From assembly GCA_964522485.1 (NCBI GenBank), contig CAZFUS010000040.1:1-21136 (forward strand): a stretch of 21,136 nt of DNA. The letters are read 5' to 3'. Source of the stretch: Methylohalomonas sp964522485. Lineage in GTDB: Bacteria > Pseudomonadota > Gammaproteobacteria > Methylohalomonadales > Methylohalomonadaceae. The position numbers and the translations under genes are program-made. Positions 14,920-21,136 of this stretch are shown here, in pieces (position 1 is the first letter of the stretch; each line of letters opens with the position of its first letter). Under the pieces are notes generated by a model. That model was not told the origin of the DNA and ran no database searches. It saw only the letters and a list, made by a program, of their open reading frames with translations.

Positions 14920-17900
14920 CTAGGCAGTTTCCCTCATCTTTTCTTCTTCGCCGCTATCCTCTGCTTCCTGCTCGGCCTTGTCTGGATCATATCCGAGGTT
15001 CGGTGACAGCCAGCGTTCCACGGTTTCAAAATCCATGTCCTTGCGTTTGGCGTAATCTTCCACCTGATCACGATTGATCTTGCCGAGACCAAAATAACGC
15101 GATTTCGGATGGGAGAAGTACCAGCCGCTGACGGCGGCCGCCGGCCACATGGCATAGCTGTCGGTCAGGCTGATGCCGGCATTCTCATCGACATTCAGCA
15201 GATTCCATAGCAACGGCTTTTCGGTGTGATCCGGACAGGCCGGGTACCCCGGAGCCGGGCGAATGCCGCGGTATTCCTCGTTAATAAGGGCAACATTGTC
15301 GAGTTTCTCATCGCTGGCATAGCCCCAGTATTCCTTGCGCACGCGTTCATGCAAACGTTCGGCAAAGGCTTCGGCCAGGCGATCGGCCAGCGCCTTCAGC
15401 ATGATCGAGCTGTAGTCGTCGTGATCCTTCTCGAACTCCTTGAGTTTGTCCTCGATACCGTGGCCGGTGGTGACGGCAAATGCACCCACGTAATCTTTTA
15501 GTCCATTTTCCTTGGGTGCGATGAAGTCGGCGAGGGCATAATTCGGCTGTTCAGGCGGACGCTTGGTCTGCTGACGCAGGGAATGCAACACTGTCAGCAC
15601 TTCCTTGCGATCCTCGTCGGCGTAGACTTCGATATCGTCATCATTGATGCGGCTGGCCGGAAACAGACCGATGACACCACGTGCCTGCAGCCAGTTTTCC
15701 TTGACGATTTTTTCCAGCATTGCCTTGGCATCATTAAAGAGCTTGGTTGCTTCCTCGCCGACGGTTTCGTCTTTGAGAATGCGCGGATACTTACCAGCCA
15801 GTTCCCAGGTCATGAAAAACGGAGTCCAGTCGATACGTTCGGCCAGTTCTTCCAGTGAATATTCGTCAAACGTCTGGATTCCGAGCTTGTTAGGCTTCGG
15901 GGGGGTATAGTTGTCCCAGTCACCGTCGAATCTGTTGTCGCGCGCCTGCTCGATAGTCAGCCAGTCGATGCGTTTCTGCTTGCCTTCATGGCGTTTGCGC
16001 AGTCCCTCGTGTTCTTCCTTGATTTCCTTGACGAAATCATCCTTTCTGGTCTTGCTCATCAGTTTTGAACAGACGCCGACGGCGCGCGAAGCATCTTTTA
16101 CATGGATAACCGGCTGATCATATTGCTGGTCGATCTTGACGGCAGTATGGGCGCGTGAAGTCGTCGCGCCACCAATCAGCAGCGGAATTTCAAAACCGCC
16201 TTTCTGCATTTCCTTGGCAACATGCACCATTTCGTCCAGAGAAGGTGTAATCAGCCCGGAAAGGCCGATCATGTCGGCATTCTGTTCTTTGGCGGTCTTC
16301 AGAATCTTCTCGCAAGGCACCATGACACCGAGGTCCTCGACTTCGAAGCCATTGCACTGCAGCACGACACTGACAATGTTTTTGCCGATATCATGAACAT
16401 CACCCTTGACGGTCGCTATGATCATCTTGCCCGCGGTCTCGGTGCTGCCGGTGCGTTTCTTCTCTTCCTCGATATAGGGAAACAGGTGGGCGACGGCCTT
16501 CTTCATGACGCGGGCTGACTTCACCACCTGCGGCAGAAACATCTTGCCGGCACCGAACAGGTCGCCGACCACGTTCATGCCATCCATCAGCGGGCCTTCA
16601 ATGACCTCCAGCGGCTTGTCGGCCTTCTGCCGGCATTCCTCGGTGTCCTCAATGATGTAATCGCCGATGCCCTTGACCAGCGCATGTTCGATACGCTTTT
16701 CAACCGGTTGCTCGCGCCATTCGAGAGTGTCTTTTTTCTTGCCGCCACCTTCGTCCTTCACGGAGTCGGCATAGTCGAGCAGAATCTCGGTTGCGTCATC
16801 GCGCCGGTTCAGCAGAACGTCTTCGACTTTCTCCAACAGCTCCTTGTCGATTTCCTCGTACACTTCAAGCTGGCCGGCATTAACAATCGCCATATCCAGG
16901 CCGGCCTTGATAGCGTGATACAGGAACGCGGCGTGCATGGCTTCCCGCACCGGATTGTTGCCACGGAATGAGAACGAGATGTTACTCAACCCGCCGCTGA
17001 CCAGGGCATAGGGCAGTTTATCCTTGATGAGCTTGGTCGCCTCGATGAAATTGACGGCATAGTTGTTATGCTCCTCAATACCTGTGGCGACCGTCAGGAT
17101 ATTCGGGTCGAAGATAATATCTTCGGGATCGACGCCGACCTTTTCCGTCAGAATCTTGTAGGCCCGCTCGCAGATTTCGAATTTGCGCTCGATGGTGTCG
17201 GCCTGACCTTTCTCGTCAAAGGCCATGCAGACAATGGCGGCACCATAGCGTTTGATCAGCCGGGCCTGCTCGATGAACTTCTCTTCACCTTCCTTCATCG
17301 AAATGGAGTTCACGACGCATTTGCCCTGAACGCATTTCAGGCCGGCTTCGATCACCTCGAACTTCGAGGAGTCAACCATGATCGGGACTCTGGAGATGTC
17401 CGGTTCGGCGACGACAAGCTTCAGGTAGTCCTGCATGACCTGAGCAGAGTCGAGCATGCCTTCATCCATGTTGACGTCGACCATCTGGGCGCCGTTTTCC
17501 ACCTGCTGGCGGCCGACATCCAGTGCGGTCTCAAGATCCTCGGCTTCGATCAGCTTGCGGAATTTGGGTGAACCGGTGACGTTGGTGCGTTCACCGATAT
17601 TCACGAAACCCAGATCGGGAGTGATGGTCAGCGGTTCGAGACCGCTCAGGCGACAATGATGCTGGAGTTCCGGCACCTGGCGCGGTTTTTTCCCCTCCAT
17701 CGCTTTGGCAATGGCCTTGATGTGATCGGGCGTGGTACCGCAGCAGCCACCGATGATGTTGATGAGACTGTCATCGGCAAAGTCGCCGAGGAGTTTCGCC
17801 ATCTGTTCGGGACTCTGGTCATAGTCACCGAATTCATTCGGCAGACCGGCGTTCGGGTGTGCACTGACAAAGGTGTCGGCGACTTCGCCAATTTCCTCGA

Positions 17901-18690
17901 GATGCGGTTTCATGTCCTCGGCACCCAGTGCACAGTTCAGACCGATGCTGAATGGCTTGGCATGTCGCAATGAGTACCAGAAAGCGGTCGGTGTCTGCCC
18001 CGTCAGCGTCCGGCCACTGGCGTCGGTGATTGTGCCGGAGATCATGATCGGCACTCTGATGTCATGTTTATCAAAGTAGGTGTCGATCGCGAACAGCGCC
18101 GCCTTGGCGTTCAGCGTGTCGAAAATGGTCTCGACCAGCAGCAGATCGGCACCGCCGTCAATCAGCCCTTCAACTGCCTGGTAATAGGCCTCTTTCAACT
18201 CGTCGAAACTGGTATTCCGGTAACCGGGATTGTTCACGTCTGGCGAGATGGAGGCGGTGCGGTTGGTCGGACCGAGCACGCCGGCGACGAAGCGCGGCTT
18301 GTCCGGCGTTTTCTCCGTCATTTCATCGGCCGCCTCGCGCGCGATTTCGGCGCCGACCTTGTTCAGGTCATAAACAGCCTCTTCAAGGTGATAGTCAGCC
18401 TGGGCGATGCTCGTCGAACTGAATGTATTGGTTTCGACGATATCGGATCCGGCTTCGAGGTAGGCGGTATGGATCGCCTTGATAACGTCAGGCCGGGTCA
18501 GCGTCAGCAGATCGTTGTTGCCCTTCAGATCGCTTTTGTGGTCGGCAAACCGATCGCCGCGGAAGTCGTCTTCCTCCAGCTTGTAATCCTGGATCATCGT
18601 GCCCATCGCACCATCCAGTAGCAGGATGCGATCGGCCAAAAGATCGTTCAATTGTTTGAAAACAGCCTTATAGTCGCGTTTTTCACTCAT
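14920..18690 (-). CDS. metH: Cobalamin-dependent methionine synthase MetH
   Basis: MetH methylates homocysteine using 5-methyltetrahydrofolate and a methylcobalamin cofactor. The 1256-aa protein (E. coli 1227) shows all four modules. The homocysteine domain (about 10-335) has zinc ligands Cys253 in GLNCALG and Cys316-Cys317 in GGCCGTT. The folate domain (about 355-640) starts FVNIGERTNVTGS. The cap and B12 domains (about 655-900) include the cobalt-ligand His766 in GDVHDIGKN. The activation domain (about 910-1235) has the SAM-binding motif RPAPGYPACPDHTEK at 1144-1158. An acidic tail (EQEAEDSGEEEK) follows. ATG 18690 is chosen because homology begins there; the longer in-frame start at 18741 adds residues unlike the family and overlaps a candidate MetR site. 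The Shine-Dalgarno is weak. A MetR box lies 76 bp upstream, and B12 uptake genes are divergent. Confidence 0.97.
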   Translation of the reverse strand: MSEKRDYKAVFKQLNDLLADRILLLDGAMGTMIQDYKLEEDDFRGDRFADHKSDLKGNNDLLTLTRPDVIKAIHTAYLEAGSDIVETNTFSSTSIAQADYHLEEAVYDLNKVGAEIAREAADEMTEKTPDKPRFVAGVLGPTNRTASISPDVNNPGYRNTSFDELKEAYYQAVEGLIDGGADLLLVETIFDTLNAKAALFAIDTYFDKHDIRVPIMISGTITDASGRTLTGQTPTAFWYSLRHAKPFSIGLNCALGAEDMKPHLEEIGEVADTFVSAHPNAGLPNEFGDYDQSPEQMAKLLGDFADDSLINIIGGCCGTTPDHIKAIAKAMEGKKPRQVPELQHHCRLSGLEPLTITPDLGFVNIGERTNVTGSPKFRKLIEAEDLETALDVGRQQVENGAQMVDVNMDEGMLDSAQVMQDYLKLVVAEPDISRVPIMVDSSKFEVIEAGLKCVQGKCVVNSISMKEGEEKFIEQARLIKRYGAAIVCMAFDEKGQADTIERKFEICERAYKILTEKVGVDPEDIIFDPNILTVATGIEEHNNYAVNFIEATKLIKDKLPYALVSGGLSNISFSFRGNNPVREAMHAAFLYHAIKAGLDMAIVNAGQLEVYEEIDKELLEKVEDVLLNRRDDATEILLDYADSVKDEGGGKKKDTLEWREQPVEKRIEHALVKGIGDYIIEDTEECRQKADKPLEVIEGPLMDGMNVVGDLFGAGKMFLPQVVKSARVMKKAVAHLFPYIEEEKKRTGSTETAGKMIIATVKGDVHDIGKNIVSVVLQCNGFEVEDLGVMVPCEKILKTAKEQNADMIGLSGLITPSLDEMVHVAKEMQKGGFEIPLLIGGATTSRAHTAVKIDQQYDQPVIHVKDASRAVGVCSKLMSKTRKDDFVKEIKEEHEGLRKRHEGKQKRIDWLTIEQARDNRFDGDWDNYTPPKPNKLGIQTFDEYSLEELAERIDWTPFFMTWELAGKYPRILKDETVGEEATKLFNDAKAMLEKIVKENWLQARGVIGLFPASRINDDDIEVYADEDRKEVLTVLHSLRQQTKRPPEQPNYALADFIAPKENGLKDYVGAFAVTTGHGIEDKLKEFEKDHDDYSSIMLKALADRLAEAFAERLHERVRKEYWGYASDEKLDNVALINEEYRGIRPAPGYPACPDHTEKPLLWNLLNVDENAGISLTDSYAMWPAAAVSGWYFSHPKSRYFGLGKINRDQVEDYAKRKDMDFETVERWLSPNLGYDPDKAEQEAEDSGEEEKMRETA

Positions 18691-18727
18691 GTCGTAGGTT
18701 ATGGTTTTACATGGAAAATTTGATCCA

Positions 18728-18740
18728 TGATAACATTTCA
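18728..18740. promoter_or_regulatory. Candidate secondary MetR box upstream of metH
   Basis: TGATAACATTTCA matches 7 of the 8 defined bases of TGAA-N5-TTCA. It lies 38 bp, centre to centre, from the perfect box at 18766-18778 and about 40 bp before the metH start. In enterics MetR can occupy a strong and a weak site at its targets, so this may be the weak partner. Confidence 0.45.
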
Positions 18741-18765
18741 TGGCGTACTTTGCTCATCGCTGACT

Positions 18766-18778
18766 TGAATCCGATTCA
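18766..18778. promoter_or_regulatory. Perfect MetR box upstream of metH
   Basis: TGAATCCGATTCA matches TGAA-N5-TTCA completely and extends to 5-bp arms (TTGAA-N5-TTCAA, 18765-18779). It lies 76 bp upstream of the metH ATG, a suitable place for activation. With the box between metR and metE it puts both methionine synthases under the same regulator. Confidence 0.85.
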
Positions 18779-18840
18779 ATTGACAGAGATAAGCTCTTGG
18801 AATTAAGGTAATTACAGTTCGTTACAGGTGCTGCACAATC

Positions 18841-18869
18841 GTGACAAAGCATGGGATTTTTACGATAAA
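18841..18869 (+). promoter_or_regulatory. Candidate promoter of the B12 riboswitch-btuB transcript
   Basis: GTGACA (18841-18846, 5 of 6 to TTGACA), a 17-bp spacer and GATAAA (18864-18869, 4 of 6) would start transcription near 18876, just before the aptamer. A perfect TTGACA also occurs at 18780-18785, but no good -10 follows it at the right spacing. Confidence 0.4.
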
Positions 18870-18884
18870 TTGTCTGATTATGCA

Positions 18885-19048
18885 GTGAAACGGGAAGCCG
18901 GTGCGTTCGTACCAAGAACAATGCCGGCGCTGCCCCCGCAACGGTAAGCGGTTAAGCGGTGAATCATTGACCACTGTCGGCTGGTGCCGACGGGAAGGGA
19001 TTCACCCGGATAGCTGTATCAGCCGCGAGCCCGGAGACCGGCCTGTAA
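18885..19048 (+). ncRNA. Cobalamin (B12) riboswitch
   Basis: The conserved core elements occur in order: GGGAAGCCGGTG (18892-18903), GCTGCCCCCGCAACGGTAAG (18929-18948), CCACTG (18971-18976), GGGAAGG (18992-18998), and the B12 box GAGCCCGGAGACCGGCCT (19027-19044). This is a classic adenosylcobalamin-binding leader. It lies in the 5' leader of btuB, so high B12 should reduce expression of the receptor and the adenosyltransferase gene behind it. The outer boundaries are approximate. Confidence 0.97.
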
Positions 19049-19102
19049 TGTCGATTAACCACATCGCGGAGGGCGATGGCGGCATTCTGGCTTTTTTTGC
19101 CA

Positions 19103-19146
19103 GCCCATGTTTAGGCATGGGCGCCTGCCTCGTTTTTCCCGCCCAT
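19103..19146 (+). promoter_or_regulatory. Mutually exclusive hairpins in the btuB leader (possible expression platform)
   Basis: GCCCATG (19103-19109) pairs with CATGGGC (19116-19122). Alternatively ATGGGCG (19117-19123) pairs with CGCCCAT (19140-19146). Both are perfect 7-bp stems that share 19117-19122, so only one can form at a time. Neither is followed directly by a T-run: T5 at 19133-19137 starts 11 nt after the first stem and lies in the loop of the second. Control of translation therefore seems more likely than termination. A third small hairpin (TGTCTG/CAGACA, 19155-19171) abuts the btuB Shine-Dalgarno at 19172-19179. Confidence 0.5.
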
Positions 19147-19184
19147 TGGATATTTGTCTGTCCGGCAGACAGGGGAGGGATGCA

Positions 19185-21017
19185 ATGTTCAAGCAATACC
19201 GACGCAGTTTTGCTGCGTACGCCGGGTTGTGCTGCGTTTTAACCGTACAGGCACAGGATGAACCGCTGGATACCATGACGGTCACCGCGGCACGCGTGCC
19301 TCAGACGGTTGATGACACACTGTCGTCGGTGACTGTCATCAGCCGCGCGGACATAGAACAGCAACAATACCAGACTGTCATCGACGCCCTGAGAGGCGTT
19401 CCCGGCATTGATTTAACCAATCGCGGCGGGCCGGGCCAATTATCAACGGTATCCATACGTGGGACCGAGACAAGGCATGTATTGGTGATGATTGATGGTA
19501 TCAAGACCAGTTCTCCGGATACCGGGCTGACCCAGTTTGAAAGAATACCGATCGACCAGATTGAACGCATCGAGGTGGTGCGCGGACCGCGTACCAGCCT
19601 GTACGGTTCCGAGGCGATCGGCGGTGTCATCCAGATATTCACCCGTAAGAGCGCGGAAGAACTGAAGCCGCATTTCAGCATCGGTGGCAGCGGTGGTGAT
19701 CTGGACAGCTTTAACACGAGTGCCGGGCTGTCCGGACGTTTTGAGGATGCCTGGTTCAACCTCAATCTGTCAGGTTACAAGTCGGCGGGCATCAATGCCT
19801 GTAACACGCCGATCGGTGTATTCGGCGGCTGCTTTACCAACGAACCCGACCGCGACGGTTCCGATTATGCCTCCGGTTCGTTAAGGGCAGGCTTCGATCT
19901 GAGCGAGGATGCCAGTCTGGATTTCAATCTGCTGCGCACTGATGGTTCACTTGAATTCGATGGTGCCTTTCAAAACGAAAGTGATTACATCAATACTCTG
20001 TTTGGAGCACGACTGAAATTCCGGCCGCTGCAGAACTGGCGGGTGACAATGAAAGGCGGTTACAGTCGCAGCGAAACCGAAAATTTTCTGAATGGCGCAT
20101 TCGTCAACCGCTTCAATACGTCACGTTATGATCTGACTCTGCAGAATGACGTCACGATAGCACCGGGACATACGGTCACGCTGGGTCTGGACTACATCCG
20201 GGATGAACTCGATGCCACGCTGCCTTATGCAGTGACAAACCGCTACAATCAGGGTTATTTTGCCCAGTATCTGGGCGAGTTAGGTCGCTTCAGCCTCCAG
20301 GGCAGTGTTCGCCACGATGACAACGAACAGTTCGGCGGCCACACGACCGGCAATATCGCGCTGGGTATGGACCTGACATCCTCGGTAAATATTTTCGCCA
20401 GTTACGGCACGGCATTTACGGCACCGACATTCGATTTTCTTTACTTCCCGGGTTTCAGCAATCCCGATCTCGATCCGGAAACCTCCGACAGCTATGAAGT
20501 CGGTGTCCGGGGCAGCCATCGCCCGTTGCAGTGGTCGGTGAGTGTCTTCCGAAACAACATCGATAATCTGATCCAGAATCAGCTGACCGGCCCGGTCAAT
20601 GTAGCCGATTCCCGTATCGACGGCCTCGAAGCAACTGCCGGCACCCGGCTACTGGGTTTTGATATCAATGCGGCTCTGACTTTGATGGATCCGGAAAACC
20701 GTACGGCCGGCGCCGATTTTGGCAACGTGCTGGTGCGCCGCGCCAGGGAACAGCTCAAGATTGACATCGATCGCCGGTTTGACCGGTTTTCGGCCGGCGC
20801 GAGCGTGCATGCCGTCGGTTCCCGTTATGACGATCCGGCAAACACCGCCAGACTCGACAGTTATGTGCTGGTCGATCTGAGAGGGGAGTATCGTCTCAGT
20901 CAAGCCTGGCGCGTGCAGGCGCGGCTCGCCAATCTGCTGGATGAAGATTACGAAACGGTCGATTTCTTCAACCAGCCGGGCCGTACTGTCTTTTTAACGT
21001 TAAGATATCAGCCTTAG
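19185..21017 (+). CDS. btuB: TonB-dependent vitamin B12 receptor BtuB
   Basis: This outer-membrane barrel imports cobalamin using energy from TonB-ExbBD. The 610-aa product (E. coli BtuB 614) starts with a signal peptide (SFAAYAGLCCVLTVQAQ) followed at once by a TonB-box-like DTMTVTA near residue 30. The plug domain follows, with VTVISRADIEQ, LRGVPGIDLTNRGGPGQ, VSIRGTETRHVLVMIDG and IERIEVVRGPRTSLYGSEAIGGVI. The remainder is a beta-barrel ending LLDEDYETVDFFNQPGRTVF and a final aromatic strand. A Cys pair in an extracellular loop (NACNTPIGVFGGC) resembles the BtuB calcium- and substrate-binding region. ATG 19185 has a strong GGGGAGGG; the in-frame ATG at 19107 lies inside the leader hairpin and is rejected. 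B12 specificity is supported by the upstream riboswitch and the downstream adenosyltransferase. Confidence 0.95.
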   Translation: MFKQYRRSFAAYAGLCCVLTVQAQDEPLDTMTVTAARVPQTVDDTLSSVTVISRADIEQQQYQTVIDALRGVPGIDLTNRGGPGQLSTVSIRGTETRHVLVMIDGIKTSSPDTGLTQFERIPIDQIERIEVVRGPRTSLYGSEAIGGVIQIFTRKSAEELKPHFSIGGSGGDLDSFNTSAGLSGRFEDAWFNLNLSGYKSAGINACNTPIGVFGGCFTNEPDRDGSDYASGSLRAGFDLSEDASLDFNLLRTDGSLEFDGAFQNESDYINTLFGARLKFRPLQNWRVTMKGGYSRSETENFLNGAFVNRFNTSRYDLTLQNDVTIAPGHTVTLGLDYIRDELDATLPYAVTNRYNQGYFAQYLGELGRFSLQGSVRHDDNEQFGGHTTGNIALGMDLTSSVNIFASYGTAFTAPTFDFLYFPGFSNPDLDPETSDSYEVGVRGSHRPLQWSVSVFRNNIDNLIQNQLTGPVNVADSRIDGLEATAGTRLLGFDINAALTLMDPENRTAGADFGNVLVRRAREQLKIDIDRRFDRFSAGASVHAVGSRYDDPANTARLDSYVLVDLRGEYRLSQAWRVQARLANLLDEDYETVDFFNQPGRTVFLTLRYQP

Positions 21018-21041
21018 AACATTGCAGCCTGGCGAGCACTG

Positions 21042-21136
21042 ATGGCCAAACGACTGACACGCATCTACACCCGTACTGGTGATGACGGTACGACAGGACT
21101 CGCGGATGGTTCGCGAGTGTCCAAAGACAGTTCCCG
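21042..21136 (+). CDS. pduO: PduO-type ATP:cob(I)alamin adenosyltransferase, N-terminal part
   Basis: The enzyme attaches the adenosyl group of ATP to reduced corrinoid, making coenzyme B12. Only 31 complete codons are visible before the window ends, but TRIYTRTGDDGTTGLADGSR is the characteristic N-terminal ATP-binding segment of PduO-type enzymes. It starts at ATG 21042, 24 bp after the btuB stop, so it is very probably co-transcribed with btuB under the B12 riboswitch. The Shine-Dalgarno (GGCGAG) is weak. Confidence 0.92.
   Translation, partial: MAKRLTRIYTRTGDDGTTGLADGSRVSKDSS

Noticed and set aside
17068..18621. Long plus-strand open frames opposite metH
   Set aside because: They are shadows of metH, whose protein is conserved throughout with all cofactor-binding motifs.
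18691..18741. Longer metH start at 18741
   Set aside because: The 17 extra residues are not MetH-like, and the segment overlaps likely promoter and MetR-site sequence.
19087..19103. CTGGC-T7-GCCAG considered as the btuB leader terminator
   Set aside because: The T-run is the loop of the hairpin rather than its 3' tail, so it is not an intrinsic terminator.

Overview
The window looks like a chromosomal stretch of a gammaproteobacterium with moderately high GC. I infer this from protein resemblance: a Pseudomonas-type class I NrdA, a divergent metR/metE pair, MetH, a BtuB-like receptor, PBP4 and MarC. It is mostly housekeeping and metabolic DNA, with one small repeat-rich accessory patch. I see no rRNA, tRNA, CRISPR array, prophage or complete insertion sequence.

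Layout. Positions 1-1343 (minus) hold the N-terminal 447 codons of class I ribonucleotide reductase large subunit (nrdA). Its promoter carries a pair of NrdR-like palindromes 32 bp apart and a perfect DnaA box. A DUF900-type alpha/beta hydrolase follows (1655-2728, minus), then metR (2895-3866, minus) divergent from metE (3979-6303, plus). A perfect MetR box overlaps the metR start. From 6304 to 7120 the DNA is made of dispersed repeats plus a small GIY-YIG gene; the repeats lie between metE and its likely terminator. Next on the minus strand are glutaminase (7254-8186) and a MarC-family membrane protein (8198-8839), which form an operon. A catalase remnant (8971-10022) has lost its active-site region and also carries an in-frame amber codon.

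On the plus strand come an ExoD-family membrane protein, the PBP4-type peptidase dacB, and a membrane-anchored endonuclease/exonuclease/phosphatase (EEP) protein. The EEP gene ends tail-to-tail, with a 22-bp overlap, against a SAM methyltransferase. That methyltransferase shares an operon with an 80-aa membrane protein. metH (14920-18690, minus) follows, with a perfect MetR box upstream. Divergent from it, a cobalamin riboswitch leads into btuB (19185-21017) and a PduO-type corrinoid adenosyltransferase that runs off the window.

How the genes work together. The unifying theme is methionine and vitamin B12. Both methionine synthases are present: B12-independent MetE and B12-dependent MetH. MetR boxes sit upstream of both, and metR is in the window. 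B12 uptake and activation (BtuB, adenosyltransferase) sit next to metH under a B12 riboswitch. metE itself has no riboswitch, so any B12 effect on metE would have to be indirect, through homocysteine and MetR (inference). The other genes (glutaminase/MarC, ExoD/DacB, EEP, methyltransferase) look like ordinary neighbours. I did not find a convincing new multi-gene system. The best leads are the decayed catalase, the repeat-flanked GIY-YIG gene, and the regulatory architecture of the nrdA, metH and btuB leaders.
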